Assembly (NCBI GenBank): GCA_910587255.1
Contig: CAJUKT010000011.1
Location: 1 to 7,454 of the forward strand
DNA: 7,454 bases
Direction of reading: 5' to 3'
Source: an uncultured Oscillospiraceae bacterium
Lineage (GTDB): Bacteria > Bacillota > Clostridia > Oscillospirales > Oscillospiraceae
The position numbers and the translations under genes were made by a program. The notes beneath the pieces are model-generated. The model was not told the origin of the DNA. It ran no database searches and saw only the letters and a list, made by a program, of their open reading frames with translations. Positions 1-6,872 of the stretch are shown piece by piece (the first letter of the stretch is position 1; every line of letters begins with the position of its first letter).

Positions 1-1217
<1,217 letters not shown>

Positions 1218-1255
1218 AAGATAGTTCCTCCTCAAAAATATAGTGTATCAATGCA

Positions 1256-1284
1256 GCGCCATCTCCCGTGAACGGGAGCGGCGC
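1256..1284 (-). promoter_or_regulatory. Hairpin in the pckA 5' leader
   Basis: On the minus strand, GCGCC-G-CTCCCG, a TTCA loop and CGGGAG-AT-GGCGC form an 11-bp stem interrupted by a small internal loop. It sits roughly 40 nt upstream of the pckA start, inside the ~105-nt leader predicted from the promoter at 1329-1357. No U-run follows directly, so it is not a standard terminator. It may stabilise the mRNA or bind a regulator. The structure is seen in the sequence; any role is inference. Confidence 0.55.
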
Positions 1285-1328
1285 GGGCCGATGGTACTGG
1301 TGGAGAACCCATATCCCACCAAGCACAC

Positions 1329-1357
1329 AGTATAGCATAAATGCCCACTCAATTCCA
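1329..1357 (-). promoter_or_regulatory. pckA promoter, extended -10 type
   Basis: On the minus strand the -10 is TATACT (1334-1329), preceded by TGC, giving the extended -10 pattern TGnTATACT. The -35 position 17 bp upstream reads TGGAAT (1357-1352), a poor match, as is common when an extended -10 is present. Transcription would start near 1322 and leave a leader of about 105 nt before pckA. Confidence 0.6.
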
Positions 1358-1525
1358 CGGCATTTTGCGTTCGTGTGTTAAAGTTTCCACAAAATCAGCG
1401 TTTTCAACAAGCTGTTTCCCGGCGCTGCCGGGGGAATGGGAGCACTTTGACGAAGAGGGGAACAGGGCAGATGGGACGGGCAGGTCCGGCCCCTCCAAAG
1501 ACTGGAAAATCCCCGGGCGCAGAGC
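1358..1525. other. Gene-free spacer between ferredoxin terminator and pckA promoter
   Basis: No credible gene is seen on either strand. Short open frames here have no ribosome binding site and cross the promoter or the terminator. The only structure is a small hairpin at 1418-1432, CCCGGC-GCT-GCCGGG, without a T-run. Confidence 0.6.
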
Positions 1526-1561
1526 AAAGCCCCCGCCCTCCAAAGGGGGGGCGGGGGCTTT
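1526..1561 (-). terminator. GC-rich intrinsic terminator of the ferredoxin gene
   Basis: AAAGCCCCCGCCC (1526-1538) and GGGCGGGGGCTTT (1549-1561) form a perfect 13-bp stem with a 10-nt loop. It begins 11 nt beyond the ferredoxin stop codon. Because A's and T's flank both sides the palindrome reads the same way on both strands, but the T-run is only three long, so it may be leaky. It separates the ferredoxin transcript from pckA. Confidence 0.7.
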
Positions 1562-1572
1562 GGCGTCACAGC

Positions 1573-1743
1573 TTACTCAGCGGAGATCGCGCCCATGGGG
1601 CAGGTGCCCTCGCAAGCGCCGCAGTCGATGCAGGCGCCGGCGTCGATGACCATGTGCTCGTCGCCCATGGAGATCGCGCCCACGGGGCAGGAAGACTCGC
1701 AAGCGCCACAGGAGACGCAGGCGTCGCCGATTTTACGTGCCAT
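1573..1743 (-). CDS. 2[4Fe-4S] clostridial-type ferredoxin, 56 aa
   Basis: Small soluble electron carrier that shuttles low-potential electrons between fermentative oxidoreductases in the cytoplasm. Its redox partners cannot be told from the neighbours. Both cluster motifs are complete: C9-x2-C12-x2-C15-x3-C19-P and C38-x2-C41-x2-C44-x3-C48-P. The two halves are offset by exactly 29 residues and are nearly identical (SCGACESSCPVGAIS against DCGACEGTCPMGAIS), the typical two-fold symmetry of the family. Length of 56 matches classic clostridial ferredoxins of about 55 residues. The ATG at 1743 is fixed by GGAGGTG (1758-1752) with an 8-nt spacer. It has its own promoter (1788-1815) and terminator (1526-1561), so it is monocistronic. 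It is a known ferredoxin type rather than a subunit fragment, since nothing precedes or follows it in frame. Confidence 0.96.
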   Translation of the reverse strand: MARKIGDACVSCGACESSCPVGAISMGDEHMVIDAGACIDCGACEGTCPMGAISAE

Positions 1744-1787
1744 GTAACATACACCTCCAACAAATGATGTGTTTTGAGCCGTCTTTC

Positions 1788-1815
1788 ATTTTACCACATT
1801 TACAGGAAATTGCAA
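1788..1815 (-). promoter_or_regulatory. Ferredoxin gene promoter (sigma-A type)
   Basis: On the minus strand TTGCAA (1815-1810), a 16-bp spacer and TAAAAT (1793-1788) give 4/6 and 5/6 consensus matches. Transcription would start near 1781, about 38 nt before the start codon. It is divergent from, and almost touching, the promoter proposed for the clpC-like gene. Confidence 0.65.
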
Positions 1816-1817
1816 TA

Positions 1818-1846
1818 TGAAATTTTGACCGGGGGAAATGTATAAT
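1818..1846 (+). promoter_or_regulatory. Promoter of the clpC-like gene
   Basis: A perfect TATAAT (1841-1846) lies about 67 nt before the GTG start. At 17-bp spacing the -35 position reads TGAAAT (1818-1823), which is weak. TTGACC at 1825-1830 is a better hexamer but only 10 bp from the -10, so it cannot act as the -35. An activator or a different start site may be involved. A GGTCAAA heptad on the minus strand at 1824-1830 lies between the two elements and equals one half of a CtsR operator. Confidence 0.45.
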
Positions 1847-1912
1847 TTCGCTCAAAATTTCCCATCCTTGCCAAGTGACGAGATTCCCTGCCGGGACAAG
1901 GGGAGTGATCGC

Positions 1913-4006
1913 GTGGAGCGGCTGAGTATCTTTCAAAGATTGCGGGGTTTTTTTATGATGGATCGGGACAAGGGGCGCCAGCAGCCCCAGAACAACGCCG
2001 GACGGCCTGGGGGCGATCCCCAGGCGCTTTACCGGGAGGACCGGCCCAGGGCGCGGGAGGGGGCGGATACCCGCCTCACGGACCGCTTTTCCCGGGATCT
2101 GACCCGGATGGCGGTTTTAGGGGCCCTGGACCCGCTGGTGGGCCGGGAGCAGGAGGTGGGCCGGATTGTCCAGATTCTGGCCCGCCGGACGAAAAATAAT
2201 CCCGCCCTCATCGGCGAACCGGGGGTGGGCAAGACCGCCGTGGCGGAGGGGCTGGCCCTGCGCATGGCCTCCGGCGCGGTGCCTGAGCCGCTGCGGGGCA
2301 AGCGGCTTTTGAGCCTGGACCTGGTATCCATGGTGGCGGGAACCAAGTACCGGGGCGAGTTTGAGGAGCGGGTGAACCAGGTGCTCTGCGAGGTGCGCCG
2401 GGCGGGCAATGTGATTTTATTCCTGGACGAGCTGCACAACATCGTGGGGGCGGGGTCCGCCGAGGGGGCCATCGACGCGGCCAACATCCTCAAGCCCGCC
2501 CTGAGCCGGGGGGAAATCCAGGTAGTGGGGGCCACCACCCTGGAGGAGTACCGCAAGTATATTGAGAAGGACGCCGCCCTGGAGCGCCGCTTTCAGCCCG
2601 TGAAGGTGGCAGAGCCTACCCCGGAGCAGGCCAAGGCCATCCTCCGGGGGCTGCGCCGCCGGTACGAGGATCACCACGGCCTGACCATCTCCGACGAGGC
2701 CATTGAGGCGGCGGTGGAGCTGTCCCAGCGCTATCTGCCGGACCGGTTTCTGCCCGACAAGGCCATCGACCTCATCGACGAGGGGGCGGCCCGGATGCGG
2801 GTGGAGGAGGAGGTTCCCATCGCGCTGCGTGCGCTGTCCGAACGGGCGGAGCGGGCGGCCAGGGAGAAGGCCCAGGCCATTGCCATGCAGGATTTTGAGC
2901 GGGCGGCCATTCTCCGGGACGCGGAGGAGGACTTCCGCCGGGAGCTTGACCGCAAGCAGAGCCGCCAAAAGGGCGGGACCGCCCATGAGCTGGGCCGGGA
3001 GGAGATCGCGGCGGTGCTGGCCCAGTGGACTGGGATTCCCCTGGAGTCCATCACCAAGGGGGAGGCGCGCCGCCTGCTAGAGCTGGAGGGGGAGCTTCAC
3101 CGCCGGGTGGTGGGGCAGGACCGGGCGGTGTCCGCCGTGGCCGCCGCCATCCGCCGCGGCCGGGTGGGGCTGAAGGAGCCCAACCGCCCCATCGGGGCGT
3201 TTCTTTTCCTGGGCCCCACCGGGGTGGGCAAAACGGAGCTGTGCCGGGCGCTGGCGGCGGCGCTGTTCGGAAGCGAGGACGCCCTGATCCGCTTCGACAT
3301 GTCCGAGTATATGGAAAAGCACGCCGCATCCCGGCTGGTGGGCTCCCCTCCGGGCTATGTGGGCCATGAGGAGGGGGGCCAGCTCACCGAGCAGATCCGC
3401 CGCCGCCCCTGGTCGGTGGTGCTGTTTGATGAGATTGAAAAGGCCCACGACGATCTGCAAAATATCCTCCTTCAGGTGATGGAGGACGGCCAGCTCACCG
3501 ACGGCCAGGGGAGAAGGGCGGACTTCCGCAACACGGTAGTGGTGCTGACATCCAATGTGGGGGCACAAAAGCTGGTGAGCAAATCGCCCCCGCTGGGCTT
3601 TGCCGGGGGCAGCTCCGACGACAAGCGGAAGGAGGCGGTGATGGAGGAGCTGAAGGGCCGGTTCAAGCCGGAATTCCTCAACCGCCTGGATGAGGTGATA
3701 CTCTTTGACCGCCTGGAGCGCCGGGACCTGGAGCGCATTGCCCTGCGGCTGCTGGGAGGTGTGCGGGGCCGCCTGTCCGAGTTGGGGGTGGATCTGGACG
3801 CGAAGTGGGAGGCGGTGTCCCTTCTGGCCGACCCGGGCGCAGAACGGGAGCAGGGGGCCCGCCCCATCCGCCGGGCGGTGCGCCGGCGGGTGGAGGAGCC
3901 CGCCGCCGACCTGCTGCTGTCTGAGCGGCTGTGCGCGGGGGATACCCTGTGCCTCGCCGTGGAGCGGGAGGACATTGTGCTGCGGGCGGAGAAGCGGGAG
4001 GTCTGA
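1913..4006 (+). CDS. clpC: ClpC-like AAA+ unfoldase without the N-terminal Clp_N domain
   Basis: ATP-dependent protein unfoldase that should feed substrates to ClpP. From the GTG at 1913 it has 697 residues. D1 shows Walker A GEPGVGKT (101-108), pore loop KYRGEF (Y146), Walker B LFLDE (169-173) and arginines at LERRF (223-227). A charged middle region with a UVR-like EKAQAIAMQDFERAAILRDAEE segment (about 318-340) follows. D2 shows GPTGVGKT (434-441), pore GYVG (about 480), Walker B VLFDE (about 503-507), the ClpP-docking tripeptide LGF (561-563) and sensor-2 GARPIRR (648-654). Typical ClpC proteins are about 810 residues because of a ~150-residue N domain that binds adaptors such as MecA. Here only ~70 R/P/Q-rich residues precede D1, and no ClpE-type zinc finger is visible. 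The GTG is chosen because AAGGGGAG lies 7 nt upstream. The ATG at 1838 precedes the -10, and the ATGs at 1955 and 1958 lack a ribosome binding site. Confidence 0.9.
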   Translation: MERLSIFQRLRGFFMMDRDKGRQQPQNNAGRPGGDPQALYREDRPRAREGADTRLTDRFSRDLTRMAVLGALDPLVGREQEVGRIVQILARRTKNNPALIGEPGVGKTAVAEGLALRMASGAVPEPLRGKRLLSLDLVSMVAGTKYRGEFEERVNQVLCEVRRAGNVILFLDELHNIVGAGSAEGAIDAANILKPALSRGEIQVVGATTLEEYRKYIEKDAALERRFQPVKVAEPTPEQAKAILRGLRRRYEDHHGLTISDEAIEAAVELSQRYLPDRFLPDKAIDLIDEGAARMRVEEEVPIALRALSERAERAAREKAQAIAMQDFERAAILRDAEEDFRRELDRKQSRQKGGTAHELGREEIAAVLAQWTGIPLESITKGEARRLLELEGELHRRVVGQDRAVSAVAAAIRRGRVGLKEPNRPIGAFLFLGPTGVGKTELCRALAAALFGSEDALIRFDMSEYMEKHAASRLVGSPPGYVGHEEGGQLTEQIRRRPWSVVLFDEIEKAHDDLQNILLQVMEDGQLTDGQGRRADFRNTVVVLTSNVGAQKLVSKSPPLGFAGGSSDDKRKEAVMEELKGRFKPEFLNRLDEVILFDRLERRDLERIALRLLGGVRGRLSELGVDLDAKWEAVSLLADPGAEREQGARPIRRAVRRRVEEPAADLLLSERLCAGDTLCLAVEREDIVLRAEKREV

Positions 4007-4034
4007 GCGGGAAAACGCGAGGGCAGGCAGACAT

Positions 4035-4077
4035 GCAGAAAACGGGCGATGCCGCATCGGCATCGCCCGTTTTCTGC
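4035..4077 (+). terminator. Terminator after the clpC-like gene, perfect 20-bp stem
   Basis: GCAGAAAACGGGCGATGCCG (4035-4054), a CAT loop, and its exact reverse complement (4058-4077) form a perfect stem. AAAA on the left arm and TTTT on the right arm place the GC core next to a T-run in both directions, as in bidirectional terminators. It starts 28 nt after the clpC-like stop codon and insulates it from carD. Confidence 0.85.
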
Positions 4078-4191
4078 GCCGCGCACCGGCCGGGGATATG
4101 GGAGAAGCTGGCGCTTTTTGCCTGATTCCCCCATAAATACCGTTTGAAGCGGCAATTCGCCGCAGGATTTGAAAATTTATGAGAAAAAAGG

Positions 4192-4220
4192 TTGCGCCAG
4201 TGAGAAGAAAAGGGTATAAT
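4192..4220 (+). promoter_or_regulatory. carD promoter (sigma-A type)
   Basis: TTGCGC (4192-4197), a 17-bp spacer and a perfect TATAAT (4215-4220). The surrounding sequence is AT-rich compared with the genes. Transcription would start near 4227, about 32 nt before the TTG start codon. Confidence 0.7.
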
Positions 4221-4258
4221 AATTTTGGAAAGGTATACATATTTTTGGAGGTGAGACA

Positions 4259-4738
4259 TTGTATCAGATCGGAGATAAGGTAGTTCACCCCATGCACGGG
4301 GCGGGGGTTATCGACTCCATCGTGCAGCGCAAGGTATCCGGGCGGGTTCAGGAATTTTATCTGCTCAAGCTGTCTGTGGGAAATATGGTGGTGATGGTGC
4401 CTACGGATAACACGGGGGAGATCGGGATGCGCCCGGTGGTGTCGGGGGCCAAAGCGGAGGAGCTCATGTCCGAGATGGAGGGCATTGAGGTGGACATGAC
4501 CCAGAACTGGAATCGGAGGTATCGGGAAAATATGGTGCGGCTGAAAAGCGGCGACCTGCTGGAGGTAGCCCGGGTGGTGAAGGGCCTGCTGCGGCGGGAC
4601 AGCCAGCGGGGCTTGTCCAATGGGGAACGTAAAATGCTGCACACAGCCAAGCAGATTCTCATCTCCGAACTGGTACTGGCCCAAAGCCTGCCTTATGACG
4701 CGGTGGAGAGCAGCATCAACAGCCTGTTGAGCCATTAG
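4259..4738 (+). CDS. carD: CarD/CdnL-family RNA polymerase-binding transcription regulator
   Basis: Proteins of this family bind the RNA polymerase beta subunit through an N-terminal Tudor-like domain. They stabilise the open promoter complex through a helical C-terminal domain that contacts the upstream edge of the -10 element. At 159 residues the length is normal. The N-terminal half (about 1-60; GDKVVHPMHGAGVI, FYLLKL, VMVPTDN) is the RNAP-interaction domain. The C-terminal half is helical and holds W84 followed by RRY, which corresponds to the minor-groove wedge tryptophan W85 of mycobacterial CarD. The start codon is TTG, fixed by GGAGGTG (4247-4253) with a 5-nt spacer; translation from it gives the family's usual MYxIGDKVVHPxHGxG start. 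It has its own promoter and a small terminator, then ispD-ispF. Known homologues range from essential (mycobacteria) to housekeeping. The family call is firm. Confidence 0.93.
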   Translation: MYQIGDKVVHPMHGAGVIDSIVQRKVSGRVQEFYLLKLSVGNMVVMVPTDNTGEIGMRPVVSGAKAEELMSEMEGIEVDMTQNWNRRYRENMVRLKSGDLLEVARVVKGLLRRDSQRGLSNGERKMLHTAKQILISELVLAQSLPYDAVESSINSLLSH

Positions 4739-4745
4739 CGAGCGA

Positions 4746-4768
4746 GAGGGGCCGAAAGGCTCCTTTTT
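4746..4768 (+). terminator. Short intrinsic terminator between carD and ispD
   Basis: GAGGGGCC (4746-4753), a GAAA tetraloop and GGCTCCTT form a 7-8 bp stem that includes one or two G-T pairs, running straight into a five-T run (4764-4768). It begins 7 nt after the carD stop. The modest stem suggests partial termination, which would let some transcription continue into ispD-ispF, where no separate promoter is obvious. Confidence 0.7.
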
Positions 4769-4792
4769 GCGGTGCGGGGTGAAATAGAACGG

Positions 4793-4814
4793 GCGCCCGC
4801 CGGAAGGCAGGCGC
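4793..4814 (+). promoter_or_regulatory. GGAA-loop hairpin in the ispD leader
   Basis: GCGCCCGCC (4793-4801), loop GGAA, and GGCAGGCGC (4806-4814) form a 9-position stem with a single C-A mismatch. It ends 26 nt before the ispD ATG, outside the ribosome binding site. It is not followed by a T-run. It may protect the 5' end of a processed ispDF mRNA; that is inference. Confidence 0.5.
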
Positions 4815-4840
4815 GGTGGAATGGAGCTTGTGAGGACGAT

Positions 4841-5560
4841 ATGGGACTGTTTCGCAAACGCAAAAAAGAAGTTAGGCCCGTTTGCTCGGCGGTGGTGGTG
4901 GCCGCCGGGTCGTCTACCCGGATGGGCTTTGATAAGGTTCTGGCGGAGGTGGGCGGCCTGCCTGTGATTGTACGCTGCCTTCAGAGCTTCCAACAGGCCC
5001 CCGGTGTGGCTGAGGTAGTGGTGGTCACCCGGGAGGGTTTGGTGCCCGATGTGGCGCGGCTGTGCCAGGATTTTGGGTTGACCAAGGTGGTCAAGGTAAT
5101 CCGGGGCGGGGAGAGCCGAACCCAGTCTGCCAGGCTGGGCACCCTGGAGTGCGAGCGCAAGGCGCCGCTCATTGCCATCCATGACGGGGCGCGGCCTTTT
5201 GTCACCGTGCAGGTCATTGAGGATGCCATCGCCCAGGCGGCGGTGAATGGCGCGGCGGCCCCTGCGGTGCCTGTAAAGGACACGATCAAGGTGGCCCGGG
5301 ACGGTACGGTGGAGCGTACCCTGGACCGCGCGGCGCTATATGCCGTCCAGACACCCCAGGTGTTTGACGGCGACCTGATTCGGGCGGCGCTGCAAAAAGC
5401 GCTGGACGATGGGGTTGAGACCACCGATGACTGCGCCGCTGTGGAACGGCTGGGAATGAAGGTGGCGCTCACTGCCGGGGACGAGCGGAATATCAAGCTC
5501 ACCACCCCCACCGATCTGCTCCTTGGTGAGCTGCTGCTGGAGGAGGCGCCGTTACTGTGA
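4841..5560 (+). CDS. ispD: 2-C-methyl-D-erythritol 4-phosphate cytidylyltransferase
   Basis: Third step of the MEP isoprenoid pathway: MEP + CTP give CDP-methylerythritol + pyrophosphate, in the cytoplasm. The 239-residue length is normal. The N-terminal nucleotide-binding loop is AAGSSTRMGFDK (residues 21-32; R27 and K32 at the catalytic positions). It lacks the proline before lysine seen in E. coli and has a tighter R-to-K spacing. Other family motifs are HDGARPF (114-120), PVKDTIK, QTPQ, TDD and NIKLTTPTDL near the C-terminus. The ATG at 4841 has GAGG 5 nt upstream. A GTG at 4772 would add 23 residues but lies just after the carD terminator and lacks a binding site. A basic stretch (RKRKK, residues 5-9) precedes the Rossmann-like core. 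The stop codon overlaps the ispF start by four bases, so the two are translationally coupled. Confidence 0.95.
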   Translation: MGLFRKRKKEVRPVCSAVVVAAGSSTRMGFDKVLAEVGGLPVIVRCLQSFQQAPGVAEVVVVTREGLVPDVARLCQDFGLTKVVKVIRGGESRTQSARLGTLECERKAPLIAIHDGARPFVTVQVIEDAIAQAAVNGAAAPAVPVKDTIKVARDGTVERTLDRAALYAVQTPQVFDGDLIRAALQKALDDGVETTDDCAAVERLGMKVALTAGDERNIKLTTPTDLLLGELLLEEAPLL

Positions 5561-6024
5561 GGATTGGCCATGGATACGATGTCCACCGCTTGGTGGAGGG
5601 GCGGAGGCTCATTCTGGGAGGGGTGGATATTCCCTGGGAAAAGGGGCTGCTGGGCCACTCCGATGCCGATGTATTGACCCATGCCGTCATGGATGCCCTG
5701 TTGGGGGCGGCGGCGCTGGGGGATATTGGCAAGCTGTTCCCGGACAGCGACCCGGCATACAAAGGGGCGGACAGCCTGGTGCTGCTGGGCCGGGTGGTTC
5801 AGGTGTTAGCTGAAAACGGGTATGAGATCGGTAATGTGGACGCCACAGTATTGGCCCAACGGCCCAAGCTGGCGGCGCACATCCCGCTGATGCGCGACCG
5901 GCTGGCCGCCGCGATGGGGGTGGAACCGGACCAGGTAAGCGTCAAGGCCACGACCGAAGAGGGCCTGGGCTTCACCGGGGCAGGGGAGGGAATCGCCGCC
6001 CATGCGGTGGTCCTTATCCAATGA
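5557..6024 (+). CDS. ispF: 2-C-methyl-D-erythritol 2,4-cyclodiphosphate synthase
   Basis: Fifth step of the MEP pathway: cyclises CDP-methylerythritol 2-phosphate to methylerythritol 2,4-cyclodiphosphate and releases CMP. Works as a trimer in the cytosol. At 155 residues it has the usual length of about 155-160. The divalent-metal ligands D8, H10 (GYDVH) and H42 (GHSDADVLTH) fall at the same numbers as in E. coli IspF. GDIGKLFPDSDP (about 55-66) and the C-terminal substrate motif ATTEEGLGFTGAGEGI are intact. The GTG start shares GTGA with the ispD stop; the binding site must lie within the end of ispD (GGAGGAGG around 5539-5546 is a candidate). IspE, the kinase between the two steps, is not in the window. 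No convincing terminator follows. Confidence 0.96.
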   Translation: MRIGHGYDVHRLVEGRRLILGGVDIPWEKGLLGHSDADVLTHAVMDALLGAAALGDIGKLFPDSDPAYKGADSLVLLGRVVQVLAENGYEIGNVDATVLAQRPKLAAHIPLMRDRLAAAMGVEPDQVSVKATTEEGLGFTGAGEGIAAHAVVLIQ

Positions 6025-6378
6025 AAATGCTAAAGTCTCCGGCCCCTTTTTTGTGCCCAGAAGAGTCCAGGAAAGGCAGCGAAAGGGCCGAGCATACACG
6101 GGATCCAGGAGTTGGGAAAGCCCTGTAGCAACCTTGTGGACAGAATGATATACTGCGCAGAGACGGCGGAGCGAAAGTATCAGGAGAATTTGAGGGGCAA
6201 GGGGCCGGACATTAAATGAATACCCGCACGACATCTTTGGGGGAAGGTGTGCCGGGTGGGTGCTGATGGAGCCTGTCTAAGAAGCAGGGGGTGAAGGGGC
6301 GGAACTGCTATAAAGAATTTTAGATTTTCTGCATTTAACCCTTGGCATTTTCCGTTGAAGGTTTTCCGCATAAAGGGA
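6025..6378. other. Gene-free region between ispF and the tRNA promoter
   Basis: No supportable gene on either strand. A six-T run at 6047-6052 follows ispF, but I cannot find a stem for it. An extended -10-like TGATATACT (6146-6154), with a weak TAGCAA 17 bp upstream of its hexamer, points right and could start an unannotated transcript. It would also lead a 24-codon open frame starting at ATG 6145, which has no clear ribosome binding site. Base composition is purine-rich on the plus strand and less GC-rich than the genes. It may be a decayed gene, but no relic is recognisable. Confidence 0.5.
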
Positions 6379-6407
6379 TTGACAAGACTGGGGTTTTGTG
6401 CTATTCT
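6379..6407 (+). promoter_or_regulatory. Promoter of the tRNA array
   Basis: A perfect TTGACA (6379-6384), a 17-bp spacer and TATTCT (6402-6407). Transcription would start near 6414, about 28 nt before tRNA-Gly. This is the best sigma-A promoter match in the window, as expected for a stable RNA operon. Confidence 0.85.
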
Positions 6408-6441
6408 ATCCAAGCTGACATTTGCGGATGCGCCCAACCGT

Positions 6442-6515
6442 GCGGGTGTAGTTCAATGGTAGAATCCCAGCCTTCCAAGCTGGTCGCGTGGGTTCGATTC
6501 CCATCACCCGCTCCA
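6442..6515 (+). tRNA. tRNA-Gly(TCC), CCA encoded
   Basis: Acceptor arms GCGGGTG (6442-6448) and CACCCGC (6505-6511) pair fully, followed by T and encoded CCA. The anticodon stem CCAGC/GCTGG (from 6467) encloses CTTCCAA, anticodon TCC at 6474-6476. The T loop is GTTCGAT. It is the first gene of the array, 74 nt with CCA, and reads GGA/GGG codons. Confidence 0.96.
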
Positions 6516-6607
6516 GCGTCGGGGCAAGCTCCACGTCCCGGCTTTCGTTAACCCTCTGTATTTTTCCCTGAGGGAGGGCGGCCGGGGCCCCGTAAAGCGC
6601 ATAGTAT

Positions 6608-6684
<77 letters not shown>

Positions 6685-6729
6685 TCTGCCGCAGGCGGCA
6701 TTCAGGCGTTTCCGCAGGGTCTGCCCCTT

Positions 6730-6764
6730 CCCCACCAAAACCGCTTTGACAGGTTTTGGCGGGG
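6730..6764 (+). other. Hairpin in the tRNA-Arg to tRNA-His spacer
   Basis: CCAAAACC (6735-6742) and GGTTTTGG (6752-6759) form 8 bp around a 9-nt loop. One A-C mismatch (6734/6760) is followed by a further C/G-run extension of 3-4 bp. It may direct processing of the precursor or simply be a spacer fold. Confidence 0.5.
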
Positions 6765-6788
6765 GCCGCTAAGGCGAAAATTGGATAT

Positions 6789-6865
6789 GGTGGGTATAGC
6801 TCAGCTGGCAGAGCACCGGATTGTGGTTCCGGGTGTCGTGGGTTCGAGCCCCATTACCCACCCCA
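6789..6865 (+). tRNA. tRNA-His(GTG), CCA encoded
   Basis: Acceptor GTGGGTA (6790-6796) pairs with TACCCAC (6855-6861). The extra G at 6789 is the G-1 identity base of histidine tRNAs, facing discriminator C at 6862, and CCA follows at 6863-6865. The anticodon stem CCGGA/TCCGG encloses TTGTGGT, anticodon GTG. Confidence 0.96.
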
Positions 6866-6872
6866 TACCGTG

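Noticed and set aside
1349..1543. 64-codon minus-strand frame between the ferredoxin gene and pckA
   Set aside because: It starts inside the terminator hairpin, has no ribosome binding site or family resemblance, and ends in the pckA promoter.
1838..1840. ATG as start of the clpC-like gene
   Set aside because: It lies before the TATAAT at 1841-1846, so it would not be in the transcript, and it has no ribosome binding site. The GTG at 1913 has AAGGGGAG at a 7-nt spacing.
4772..4840. GTG at 4772 as the ispD start
   Set aside because: It sits 3 nt after the T-run of the terminator, has no ribosome binding site, and the extra 23 residues do not resemble IspD. The ATG at 4841 fits the family length.
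3077..5182. 701-codon minus-strand open frame
   Set aside because: It runs antisense across three unrelated genes (the clpC-like gene, carD, ispD) and across their terminators and promoters. It is a product of GC-rich codon positions, not a gene.
6047..6052. T-run as a terminator after ispF
   Set aside because: No stem could be found directly upstream of the six T's, so it does not qualify as an intrinsic terminator.
6180..6437. 85-codon minus-strand frame in the gap before the tRNA array
   Set aside because: It would start on a TTG without a ribosome binding site, overlaps the tRNA promoter, and its composition is not protein-like.
6342..6551. 69-codon plus-strand frame and similar frames across the tRNA genes
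   Set aside because: They translate through tRNA genes and are artefacts, as are the other open frames between 6500 and 7330.
6746..6751. TTGACA in the Arg-His spacer as an internal promoter
   Set aside because: The hexamer is perfect but no -10 element lies 15-19 bp downstream, and the bases form part of a hairpin loop.
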